A model generated the notes under the pieces. The model searched no databases and was not told the DNA's origin. It worked only from the letters and a program-made list of their open reading frames with translations. DNA of 42,458 bases from an uncultured Clostridia bacterium (GTDB taxonomy: Bacteria > Bacillota > Clostridia > TANB77 > CAG-508): assembly GCA_947626555.1 (NCBI GenBank), contig CANQSP010000009.1, positions 1-42,458 on the forward strand, written 5' to 3'. The position numbers and the translations under genes are program-made. Of the stretch, positions 8,779-16,482 are shown piece after piece (the first letter of the stretch is position 1; each line of letters begins with the position of its first letter).

Positions 8779-9714
8779 TTATTTCTCTACAGTTACACGA
8801 TTCTTTATTCCATCACTTTCTAGAAGTATAGTTCCATTTAAATCTGTTCTAAATATAGTTGCCCCAATTTTATTTAAAATATCTAAAGTAACTTGTTTAG
8901 GATGTTTATATTTATTATCTTTGCCAACTTCTATAATTGCAATTTCTGGTTTTATCTGGTTTATAAAATTTTCACTTGAACTTGTATCTGAACCATGATG
9001 CCCTACTTTTAATACATTAGTCTTAGGCCAACTTCTTGCTTCTTCATTTTCTTTTTCGCTATCTCCCATAAATATATAGCTTTGTTCTCCAAAAACAACT
9101 CGTATTACTATAGAAGATAAATTCAAATCATCTTCGCTATTTTCTATTCCACATTGCATTATTTCACATTGACTAGTTCCTAGGTCAAACTTAAACCCTT
9201 TTTCAGGAGATGTTATTTTTAAATTTTTATTTGATATAGCATCTAGCACATCCTCAAAAGTTTTAGTATTTGTTTGTACTTTAGGCATATATATTTGCCC
9301 TATTTCAAATGAACTTATAATATTATCCAATCCTCCAATATGATCTTCATGTGGATGTGTGCCTACTACATAATCTAATTTAGATATACCCAATCTTTTT
9401 ATTTCATTTACTAAAAATGCCCCATCTTCATTATTACCTGCATCTATTAGCATTGCTTTATTATTACTGATTATAAGTTCGCTATCTGCCTGACCTACAT
9501 CAAAAAAATATATTTTTAATATGTCATTTCCTTGCAACTCTGCTTCTATTCCAGCATTCTTTTGAATACTTACATCAGAATCATTTGAAAGACCTTGTTC
9601 TATATATTTACTTATACTTTTTCCATTTACAAGCAATGTTAATAGAGCTACTACAAATACTATTGTACTTGTAATTAGCTTTATTCTTTTCTTAGTTAAT
9701 TTCCTTCTTCCCAT
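8779..9714 (-). CDS. Membrane-anchored ComEC/Rec2-like metallo-beta-lactamase-fold hydrolase
   Basis: A 311-residue protein with one N-terminal membrane anchor (about residues 11-30) and a metallo-beta-lactamase domain from about residue 65. The metal-binding motif H-x-H-x-D-H is seen as THPHEDH (H120, H122, D124, H125). Later ligands lie in IFMGDSE and VGHHGSDTSS, the latter typical of ComEC-type extracytoplasmic nuclease domains. The ComEC channel itself is absent, so this is the stand-alone family, perhaps a secreted nuclease or phosphodiesterase; the substrate is unknown. It lies 48 bases downstream of a DUF3006 gene, a common pairing for this family. An AGAGG Shine-Dalgarno sequence precedes the ATG. 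Confidence 0.85.
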   Translation of the reverse strand: MGRRKLTKKRIKLITSTIVFVVALLTLLVNGKSISKYIEQGLSNDSDVSIQKNAGIEAELQGNDILKIYFFDVGQADSELIISNNKAMLIDAGNNEDGAFLVNEIKRLGISKLDYVVGTHPHEDHIGGLDNIISSFEIGQIYMPKVQTNTKTFEDVLDAISNKNLKITSPEKGFKFDLGTSQCEIMQCGIENSEDDLNLSSIVIRVVFGEQSYIFMGDSEKENEEARSWPKTNVLKVGHHGSDTSSSENFINQIKPEIAIIEVGKDNKYKHPKQVTLDILNKIGATIFRTDLNGTILLESDGIKNRVTVEK

Positions 9715-9762
9715 TTTTATACCTCTTTAGTTACTATATTTTTTTACATAACTATATATTCA

Positions 9763-10077
9763 TTAATTATTCCATAAACTATCCATTTTATTTTTTATTC
9801 TATTAGATATTTCTTCTTGTTTTTTCTCATCTATTTCATATTTTCCATTTTGATATTTTAGAACATTTCCTTCTTTTATATTACTTGGAAGTTCATCTCT
9901 ATTTATTTCTACTATCTTTCCTGTCTTTCTATCTTCACATATTGCAATATTATCTTCAAATCTATCTACTACAAGTTCTTGTTCCATTCTTTCTAACACC
10001 TCTGATAATTGTTTTACAAAACTATTTAAGCCTTGATTTATGGTTTTATCTACTGTTTTCCAAATATTTAAATCCAT
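9763..10077 (-). CDS. DUF3006 domain protein
   Basis: A 104-residue protein. The N-terminal 35 residues look helical; the rest matches the DUF3006 pattern: VDRFEDNIAICED, then DELPSNIKEGNVLKY, a GKYEIDE segment and an amphipathic tail ending in LWN. DUF3006 proteins are small and often encoded beside ComEC-like metallo-beta-lactamase proteins, as here. The function is unknown. AGGAGG sits about 5 bases before the ATG. Confidence 0.8.
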   Translation of the reverse strand: MDLNIWKTVDKTINQGLNSFVKQLSEVLERMEQELVVDRFEDNIAICEDRKTGKIVEINRDELPSNIKEGNVLKYQNGKYEIDEKKQEEISNRIKNKMDSLWNN

Positions 10078-10098
10078 ATTTCCTCCTCTTAGTGTTTG

Positions 10099-10160
10099 AG
10101 AACAATTCTAAAATTTTGAATTTTTCGACAGTTCATAAATTTCAGATTTTATAACTGTTC
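10099..10160. repeat. Decayed palindromic repeat related to the element at 20521
   Basis: The stretch between the ATPase stop and the DUF3006 gene contains GAACAATTCTAAAATTTTGAA, and then an imperfect inverted repeat GACAGTTCATAAA / TTTATAACTGTTC (10127-10160). Order and wording resemble the reverse complement of the palindromic repeat at 20521-20601. It may also terminate transcription of the ATPase gene. Confidence 0.4.
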
Positions 10161-10172
10161 TTGAATTTTTTA

Positions 10173-12935
10173 TTATTCTTCTTTACTTGTGTTAATTTTC
10201 AACAATTTAAATATTTCTACAATAACTATTGGGGATAATACTAATACAATAACTTCTATTATATTTTCCAAAGGTAATACCGGTATACTAAATAAATGTC
10301 TTAATTCAGGAATTAATAAGATTATAAACATCAATGCTGCTGATACTGCAATTGCCAATATTAATTTGCCATTATTAAATATTCCTGTTTTAAAAATTGA
10401 CTTTTTATTATTCCTAATGTTAAATACATGAACTAATTCTGATAAAGCAAGAGTTATAAATGCCATTGTTTGACCTATTTCTACTTTAACTTCTTCATTT
10501 GAAAGCATTCTTACTTCACCATTTGCTCCTGTTACTTCTACTGTTGGAAGTAATTCATTTGGAGTAGAAAGTCCAACTATAAATGCAATTAATGTAATTG
10601 CGCCTATCATAATTCCTTGGTATACAATTCTCCATGTCATTCCCTTTGTAAATATACCTTTTTGTTTTTTAGGTTTTCTATTCATTACATCTTTTTCTGC
10701 TGGGTCTACTGCTAATGCTAAAGCAGGTAAAGAGTCTGTTACTAAATTAACCCATAAAATGTGAATTGGAAGTAATGGTTCTATAAGATTAATATCTATT
10801 CCAAATTGTGCAGAAAGTAATGGAGTTATAAGCATTGCTATAAATATTACTACTATCTCTCCAACATTACTTGACAATAAGAATTGTATTGCTTTTAATA
10901 TGTTATCGTATATTCTACGTCCTTCTTCAACTGCTGATACTACTGTGGCAAAATTATCATCTGTTAATATAACATCAGCTGCCTCTTTTGCTACATCTGT
11001 TCCAACCATTCCCATTGCGCAACCTATATCTGCTGTTTTAAGAGCTGGTGCATCATTTACACCATCTCCCGTCATAGCAACTATTTCTCCATTTTTTTGC
11101 CAAGCTTTTACTATTCTAACTTTATGCTCTGGTGACACCCTTGCATACACACTATAATGTCTAACATTCTTTTCTAATTCTTCTTGTGATATTCTTTCTA
11201 GTTCACTACCAGTTATTGCTTCACTATCTTCTTGTAAAATTCCTAATTCTCTAGCAATTGCTGTAGCTGTTATTTTATGGTCGCCTGTAATCATTACAGT
11301 TTTTATTCCTGCAGTTTTACATTTTTCAACTGCTTGTTTTGCCTCTTCTCTTGGCGGATCTATCATACCTACTAACCCAACAAAAGTTAAATTGCTTTCA
11401 ATTTGTTTCATTTCTTCTTTTGTTGGAACATGGTCTATTTTCTTAAACGCACTAGCTAATACTCTTAAAGCATCTCTTGCCATTTTTTCATTATTTTCAG
11501 CTATTACTTTTTTATATTCTTGTAAATTGTCTTTTATTTCTTCTCCTATAATATAATTCTTACAACGACTTAAAAGTTCATCTACTCCACCTTTTGTGTA
11601 TACCATATATTCATTTTCACTTACTTTATTTACTGTTGTCATTAACTTTCTTTCTGAATCAAATGGTAATTCTTCTACTCTAGGCATACTTCCCCAAATA
11701 TATGATGGAAAGCCTAAATTGAATGCCATATCTATTAGTGCTGTTTCTGTAGGGTCTCCGGTTAATTTATTGTCTGATGATACTTTTGTATCATTACACA
11801 AAGCATTTATATATACCAAAGTTTTTAAGTTCGCATTTTTATTTAGTTCTTCTTCTGAAATATTCTTTAATTCTAGAATTTGATTATCTACATATATTTT
11901 TTGAACCGTCATTTTATTTTGCGTTAAAGTTCCTGTTTTATCTGAACATATAACAGTTGCACTTCCCAATGTTTCAACGGCTGGTAATTTCTTAACAATA
12001 GCATTCTTCTTTACCATTCTTTGAACACCTATTGCCAATACTATTGTAGAAACTGCGGCTAAACCTTCTGGAATTGCAGCTACTGCTAAACTAACAGCTG
12101 TCATAAACATTTCTAACGGATTTTTACCATACACAAGACCTATTAAGAATATAACAACACAAATTACAATTGCTACTATTCCTAATGTTTTGCCTAGTTT
12201 ATTTAATTTTTCTTGGAGTGGAGTCTCATTTTCTACAGTTTCGTTTATAATTTGTGCAATCTTTCCAACCTCTGTTTTCATCCCTGTTTCAACAACAACA
12301 CCTTTTCCTCTTCCATAAGTTAACAAGCTAGATGAAAATAGCATATTGGTTCTATCTCCAATTCCTGCCTCTTCTTTTATAATATCTATACTTTTTTCAA
12401 CAGGCACTGATTCACCAGTTAAAGAAGATTCTTGCACTTTTAAATTACTTTCTTCTATTATTCTTATGTCTGCTGGTACATAATCTCCTGTATCTAATAC
12501 AACTACATCTCCTGGTACCAATTCCCTTGATGGTATAACTTTTACTTCTCCATTCCTTATTACCTTAGTAGCATGACTACTTAACTTTTGTAACGCTTCT
12601 AATGATTTCTCTGCTTTATTTTCCTGAGCTACTCCTATAATAGCATTTACTATTACTACTACTAAAATAATAATAGTATCTGTTATTCCTTCATTTTGAG
12701 ATATTCCAATAATTCCTGAAATAATTGCTGCAATTATTAAAATAATAATCATAAAATCTTTAAATTGCTCTAAAAATTTAACAAATAAACTCTTCTTCTT
12801 TTTTTCTTGCAATTCGTTGTATCCAAATTTTTCCCTATTATTATTAACATTTTCATCTTTCAAACCATCTTTTAAATCTGTACCTAATTGCTTAGCTATT
12901 TCATCTAATGATTTTTGATACCATTTTTCTTCCAT
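10173..12935 (-). CDS. P2A-type cation-transporting ATPase (Ca2+/Mn2+ efflux)
   Basis: A 920-residue P-type ATPase of the SERCA/PMR1-like class. Visible: N-terminal cation-ATPase domain, actuator TGES (174-177), IPEGL in M4 (288-292), phosphorylation site CSDKTGTLT with D332, hinge TGDGVNDAP, and a long C-terminal membrane domain ending near residue 910. The M4 Glu and the helix patterns fit Ca2+ or Mn2+ transport out of the cytoplasm. The leader contains a yybP-ykoY riboswitch, which senses Mn2+ and in other bacteria controls Mn2+ exporters and P-type ATPases. Mn2+ export is therefore my preferred role, although automatic naming would say calcium-translocating. The Shine-Dalgarno sequence is GGGAG. 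No in-frame CGG in the 920 codons. Confidence 0.92.
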   Translation of the reverse strand: MEEKWYQKSLDEIAKQLGTDLKDGLKDENVNNNREKFGYNELQEKKKKSLFVKFLEQFKDFMIIILIIAAIISGIIGISQNEGITDTIIILVVVIVNAIIGVAQENKAEKSLEALQKLSSHATKVIRNGEVKVIPSRELVPGDVVVLDTGDYVPADIRIIEESNLKVQESSLTGESVPVEKSIDIIKEEAGIGDRTNMLFSSSLLTYGRGKGVVVETGMKTEVGKIAQIINETVENETPLQEKLNKLGKTLGIVAIVICVVIFLIGLVYGKNPLEMFMTAVSLAVAAIPEGLAAVSTIVLAIGVQRMVKKNAIVKKLPAVETLGSATVICSDKTGTLTQNKMTVQKIYVDNQILELKNISEEELNKNANLKTLVYINALCNDTKVSSDNKLTGDPTETALIDMAFNLGFPSYIWGSMPRVEELPFDSERKLMTTVNKVSENEYMVYTKGGVDELLSRCKNYIIGEEIKDNLQEYKKVIAENNEKMARDALRVLASAFKKIDHVPTKEEMKQIESNLTFVGLVGMIDPPREEAKQAVEKCKTAGIKTVMITGDHKITATAIARELGILQEDSEAITGSELERISQEELEKNVRHYSVYARVSPEHKVRIVKAWQKNGEIVAMTGDGVNDAPALKTADIGCAMGMVGTDVAKEAADVILTDDNFATVVSAVEEGRRIYDNILKAIQFLLSSNVGEIVVIFIAMLITPLLSAQFGIDINLIEPLLPIHILWVNLVTDSLPALALAVDPAEKDVMNRKPKKQKGIFTKGMTWRIVYQGIMIGAITLIAFIVGLSTPNELLPTVEVTGANGEVRMLSNEEVKVEIGQTMAFITLALSELVHVFNIRNNKKSIFKTGIFNNGKLILAIAVSAALMFIILLIPELRHLFSIPVLPLENIIEVIVLVLSPIVIVEIFKLLKINTSKEE

Positions 12936-13040
12936 ACTCTTATCTCCCTTTCTTTATTTTGAGTAACCATTTTATTTTTTATACTTACGAACCTTCTAGC
13001 ACTCCTTCATGAATAATATATATACTCTTGTGTTTAAAAC

Positions 13041-13167
13041 TAAAAGACTTTCAAAGAGAATATACATTTTCATGCACATTTCTTTAAAAGTCTTGCTTAC
13101 CTTTTAGGTTACTAACCAGATTATATCGAGATTGTTGATTAGTAGTTTATAAGCTACTCCCTTTTAT
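13041..13167 (-). promoter_or_regulatory. yybP-ykoY (Mn2+-sensing) riboswitch
   Basis: On the minus strand the leader of the P-type ATPase starts with AAAAGGGAGTAGC, the hallmark 5' segment of this class. A variable helix follows, then AGGTAAGCAAGACTTTTA, the second conserved segment. The AAGACTTTTAAAG strand pairs with CTTTGAAAGTCTT (13041-13056), enclosing TGCATGA. The class binds Mn2+ and turns on Mn2+ export genes. The rest of the gene-free stretch 12936-13364 holds the promoter (listed separately) and nothing else I can name. Confidence 0.88.
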
Positions 13168-13187
13168 CCTTTTTATATATTGTTAGT

Positions 13188-13215
13188 ATTATATCATTTA
13201 GATTTTTTTTTTCAA
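13188..13215 (-). promoter_or_regulatory. Sigma-A-type promoter of the ATPase riboswitch leader
   Basis: On the minus strand TTGAAA (13215-13210) and TATAAT (13193-13188) are separated by 16 bases, largely an A-tract. The predicted start falls about 10 bases before the riboswitch. Confidence 0.6.
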
Positions 13216-13364
13216 GTGATATTAAAAAAAACTGTTAAAAATTTAACATCCATTTACCTTTAAAAATTGAAATGAAATTTTTAAGGTTATTGCTTTTTTC
13301 ATAAAATAGTGGTATATATTTATGCGTAGCACATTTTTATAACATATAAAGTGAGGTGGTCTGC

Positions 13365-13586
13365 ATGAGTAAAATTGTTGAAAAGGCTATCAAAATCGAT
13401 AACGGAAATTTAGACATTTTTCTAAAAGAACATGGAGAAATTAAATATTCAATTGTAAATGGGACTACCTTCTTACGATTAGGTCCAGACACAAGCTTAA
13501 TATGTATTGTTATTTTTAATAAGGAAATTCTTTACTTAGAATATAAATATAACAATCATATCTATCGTTACGAAAAAAAAATTTGA
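13365..13586 (+). CDS. Small hypothetical protein
   Basis: A 73-residue protein that I do not recognise. The ATG at 13365 is preferred over the GTG at 13356, because AGGTGG ends about 6 bases before it. The sequence is soluble, mixed alpha/beta (helix near residues 1-25, then strands including SLICIVIF and ILYLEYKY), with no signal peptide. It shows a loose resemblance to the next small gene (F-x-K, then a segment with D-x-x-x-L-I/C-x-I, then N-K/G-E-I). It probably shares a transcript with that gene and may be a diverged duplicate. Confidence 0.5.
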   Translation: MSKIVEKAIKIDNGNLDIFLKEHGEIKYSIVNGTTFLRLGPDTSLICIVIFNKEILYLEYKYNNHIYRYEKKI

Positions 13587-13656
13587 TTTTTTAAAAAAAG
13601 TATGATAAAATAGGCACGTTGTTTATTATTTTATGCATAAGGAGGATTTATTGCTT

Positions 13657-13920
13657 ATGAATTTGACAGAGAGAATTGCTAGAGAAGAAATGGTAGCTCG
13701 GGCCACAAATTGGGAAGAATGGTTTTCAAAGCATCCTGATTTAAATCTCAGCTATAATGAAAGTGGCATTGACTCCGTAAAATTTCCAGAAGATTGCGAC
13801 AGTACTTTATGCGCTATTTGCAATGGAGAAATCAAAGCTTTAGCATATCACAGAAAAGGTGCTGAAAGTGTGGAATTCTTTTCTTCAAAAGATATGACTT
13901 TTTTGATGGACCTTTCTTAA
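13657..13920 (+). CDS. Small hypothetical protein
   Basis: An 87-residue protein of unknown function. AAGGAGG at 13639-13645 lies 11 bases before the ATG at 13657; a TTG at 13651 is the closer alternative and would add two residues. The sequence is soluble: a helical N terminus with NWEEWFSKHPDL, then beta-rich segments including STLCAICNGEIKALAYH. Codon 13699-13701 is an in-frame CGG. A +1 shift there would reach a stop after 14 codons, so the frame-0 reading is preferred. A strong terminator follows, which ends the small two-gene unit. Confidence 0.5.
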   Translation: MNLTERIAREEMVARATNWEEWFSKHPDLNLSYNESGIDSVKFPEDCDSTLCAICNGEIKALAYHRKGAESVEFFSSKDMTFLMDLS

Positions 13921-13935
13921 ATCCTTTATAATGTT

Positions 13936-13970
13936 AATCGGAAGGAACTAACTTGTTCCTTCCGATTTTT
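13936..13970 (+). terminator. Rho-independent terminator of the small two-gene unit
   Basis: AATCGGAAGGAAC and GTTCCTTCCGATT pair perfectly around a short TAACTT loop, and TTTT follows. Confidence 0.9.
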
Positions 13971-14079
13971 ACGTGTTTATTCTTTTATTCACAAAACTTT
14001 AATTATACAATTTTAAAATTCATGCAACCTTTTTTTTATTTTGCATATACTATCATATATTATAAAAAAGGAGTTTGTT

Positions 14080-15935
14080 ATGTGCGGAATTGTTGGTTTT
14101 GTTAATTTAAAACAAGATATTTCAAATGAAAAATATAAAAATATTTTAGCTGATATGCATAGTTGTTTAAAAAACAGAGGACCTGATGAAAATGGTACTT
14201 ATATAGCTAAACATGCATGCTTAGCGCATAGAAGACTTATTGTTGTTGATCCTAATGGTGGAAAACAACCTATGAGTTTTAACTATTATGGTAATAATTA
14301 TACTATTGTTTACAATGGGCAATTATATAATACTAAAGAATTAAGAGAAGAACTTTCTAATTCAGGTTTTACCTTTAATGGTCATTCAGATACCGAAGTA
14401 TTGCTAAAATCATACATACACTGGAAGTATGATGTAGTTCATAAATTAAATGGTATTTTTGCATTTGCTATATGGGATGAAAATAACCAAGAATTATTCA
14501 TTGCAAGAGATCATTTTGGTATAAAACCATTATATTTTCTACAAAAAAATGACTTTTTAATATTTGCATCTGAAATAAAATCTATATTAAAATTTCCTGA
14601 AATAAAAACTGAAATTGACTCAGAAGGACTTTGTGAATTGTTTGGAATTGGTCCTTGTCATACTCCAGGAAATGGATTATTTAAAAATGTTTATGAATTA
14701 AAACCTGCTCACTTTGGAATATATAACTCTTCAGGATTGCACACAGAAAGATACTGGAAACTAGTAAGTAAGCCTCATACAGATAGTTTAGGTAAAACAT
14801 GCGAAACTGTTCAATTTTTATTAGAAGATTCTATTAAAAGGCAACTTGTTTCTGATGTACCCCTATGCACATTTTTATCTGGTGGATTAGATTCAAGCAT
14901 TATTACTCTGTATGCCTCAAATTATTGTAAAGAAAACAATTTACCACCTTTAAATACTTTTTCAGTAGACTATGTAGATAATGATAAAAATTTTAAAAAG
15001 ACAGATTTTCAACCAAATTCAGATAATTACTATATTGATTTAATGGTAAATAAATTACGGTACAAATCATAAAAACATTGTCTTGGATACTCCGGAACTT
15101 GCAGAAGCTTTAGAAGATGCAATGATTGCTCGTGATTTTCCTGGTATGGCAGATGTTGACTCTTCTTTATTATTATTCTGTAAAAATGTAAAAAAGTATG
15201 CCACTGTATCATTAACTGGTGAATGTGCTGATGAAATATTTGGAGGTTACCCATGGTTTTTTAGAGAAGACGCTTTGAATTCCGGAACCTTCCCATGGTC
15301 TATTGCTATTTCAGAAAGACAAAATTTATTAAATCCAGAAATTAGTAAAAAAATTGATTTAAAATCATATATAGATTATAGATATAATGAAAGTTCAAGC
15401 GATGTTGAAATCTTAGAAACAGATTCTAAAGAAACTGCTGAAAAAAGAAAAATTTCGCATTTAACACTAAATTGGTTTATGCAAACATTACTTGACCGAA
15501 GTGATAGAATGGCTATGTATAATGGTTTTGAATTAAGAGTTCCTTTTTGTGATTATAGATTAGCAGAATATGTATGGAATATCCCTTGGGAAATGAAAGC
15601 TCTAAATGGTAGAGAAAAAGGTCTTCTTCGTTACGTAATGAGAAATAGCTTACCTTCTGAAATTGTTGATAGAAAAAAGAGTCCTTATCCTAAAACGTGG
15701 AACCCTACTTATTTATCAACTGTTAAACAAATGCTTACAAAAATTATGGAAAATAAAGATGCTCCTATTAATACCTTACTTAATAGAAACTATATATTAG
15801 AAATTTTAGAAACAAATGGTACTGCTTTTACTAGACCATGGTTTCGGTCAACTTATGACTGGTCCACAACTTATGGCATACCTTTGCCAAGTAAATATGT
15901 GGCTCGAGAGATATCAGCCTAAAATTGAAATATAA
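14080..15935 (+). CDS. asnB: Asparagine synthase (glutamine-hydrolysing), reading frame changes +1 twice at CGG
   Basis: Makes asparagine from aspartate, glutamine and ATP. The true start is the ATG at 14080 (AAGGAG upstream), which places the nucleophile Cys at position 2 (MCGIVGF). Glutaminase motifs NRGPDE and YNGQLYN, PPi-loop SGGLDSS (about 267-273) and TGECADEIFGGYP (about 380) are intact. Two frame changes are needed. At CGG 15058-15060 frame 0 stops three codons later, whereas skipping the C gives LGTNHKNIVLD, the family sequence. At CGG 15845-15847 skipping the C gives WFGQLMTGPQLMAYL, the conserved C terminus, ending at TAA 15933. The joined product is 617 residues, about normal. 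Either this is a recoded functional gene or a pseudogene with two identical lesions; I favour recoding. Confidence 0.88.
15058..15061 (+). other. Candidate +1 frameshift site CGG-T in asnB (site 1)
   Basis: Frame 0 reads TTA CGG TAC AAA TCA TAA. The family sequence continues in the +1 frame as GGT ACA AAT CAT (G327-T-N-H), so the C at 15058 must be passed over. No Shine-Dalgarno-like stimulator or slippery run is visible. Confidence 0.75.
15845..15848 (+). other. Candidate +1 frameshift site CGG-T in asnB (site 2)
   Basis: Frame 0 reads TGG TTT CGG TCA and then 24 residues unlike the family. The +1 frame reads GGT CAA CTT ATG (G589-Q-L-M), restoring the conserved C-terminal segment for 29 residues to TAA. 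The P-site TTT could re-pair on TTC here, unlike at the other sites. Confidence 0.75.
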
Positions 15936-15943
15936 AATTTAAA

Positions 15944-16048
15944 AGGTTGCCAATAATGAACTCTACCCCCTTAAAGTAGACACCAATAAAAAAGAGGTGT
16001 ATACTTTAAAGGGTAGAGTTCAATAAAGCAACCTCTTCATTTTTTTTT
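15944..16048 (+). terminator. asnB terminator, split by a mini-element in its loop
   Basis: AGGTTGC (15944-15950) pairs with GCAACCT (16028-16034), followed by CTTCA and a run of nine T. If the 66-bp insertion and one copy of its ATAA duplication are removed, an ordinary terminator with loop CAATAAA remains. It can also serve the convergent DUF5665 gene on the minus strand. Confidence 0.8.
15957..16022. mobile_element. 66-bp IS3-type mini-element (MITE) with 4-bp target duplication
   Basis: The ends are inverted repeats of 27-28 bp: left TGAACTCTACCCCCTTAAAG continuing GTAGACACC, right the near-complement. They begin TG and end CA, and resemble IS150-group IS3 termini. The flanking ATAA is duplicated (15953-15956 and 16023-16026), as expected for IS3-family insertion. 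Only about 11 bases lie between the repeats, so it carries no gene. Confidence 0.7.
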
Positions 16049-16069
16049 GCTAACATCTGTAACTTCCTA

Positions 16070-16330
16070 CTATTTTTTTTGCACAATATCTACAATATCT
16101 GAAACAAATTCCCCAATAACAGGAATATTTAGACTCACTATTTTTTGAAGTATTATAACTAAAATAGCGGTTATTATAGTTACTCCAATTCCTATTCCAA
16201 AGCCTTTTGATATCCCAGAAATTAAGTTTACCCATAATAAACGTTTCCTATTTCCTAATAGTTCAGATACTTCTAGAAGTTTATTTTTTGCCAATGTTTT
16301 GTTTAACAAATCTACTTTTGTATTTAACAT
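16070..16330 (-). CDS. DUF5665 family small membrane protein
   Basis: An 86-residue protein from the ATG at 16330. A short helical N terminus leads to GNRKRLLWVNLISGISKGFG, then a single membrane segment (GVTIITAILVIILQKIV) and the tail LNIPVIGEFVSDIVDIVQ. This pattern matches the DUF5665 family of small Firmicute membrane proteins of unknown function. A longer frame opens at 16435, but that ATG lies inside the terminator hairpin of the upstream gene and lacks a Shine-Dalgarno site, so it is rejected. The chosen start also has only a weak purine-rich site. Confidence 0.65.
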   Translation of the reverse strand: MLNTKVDLLNKTLAKNKLLEVSELLGNRKRLLWVNLISGISKGFGIGIGVTIITAILVIILQKIVSLNIPVIGEFVSDIVDIVQKK

Positions 16331-16407
16331 TCTTAATAATATATTTTCTTTTTTTCTCTTTTTACCTATTAGCTTATATTCTTTCTTACTTAACTTAATA
16401 TTTTTCA

Positions 16408-16433
16408 AAAAAATACACCCAATAGTAGGGTGC
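16408..16433 (-). terminator. Rho-independent terminator after the UPF0182 gene
   Basis: On the minus strand TGCACCC-TACTATT-GGGTGTA is followed by a run of seven T. It lies 50 bases past the stop at 16483. A very similar hairpin ends the VanW-like gene at 34258-34296. Confidence 0.85.
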
Positions 16434-16482
16434 ATTCTTTTTTATTTTTTATTCGTATACCTAATCATTTTTTCTATCATAT

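Noticed and set aside
8779..10077. Naming the metallo-beta-lactamase protein as competence protein ComEC
   Set aside because: Only the hydrolase domain and one anchor helix are present; the ComEC membrane channel is missing.
15083..15922. Second half of asnB as an independent gene
   Set aside because: It begins in the middle of the synthetase domain without a Shine-Dalgarno site and continues the upstream protein once the frame is corrected.
16331..16435. Longer N terminus for the DUF5665 protein starting at 16435
   Set aside because: The start codon lies in the terminator hairpin of the upstream UPF0182 gene and has no ribosome-binding site.
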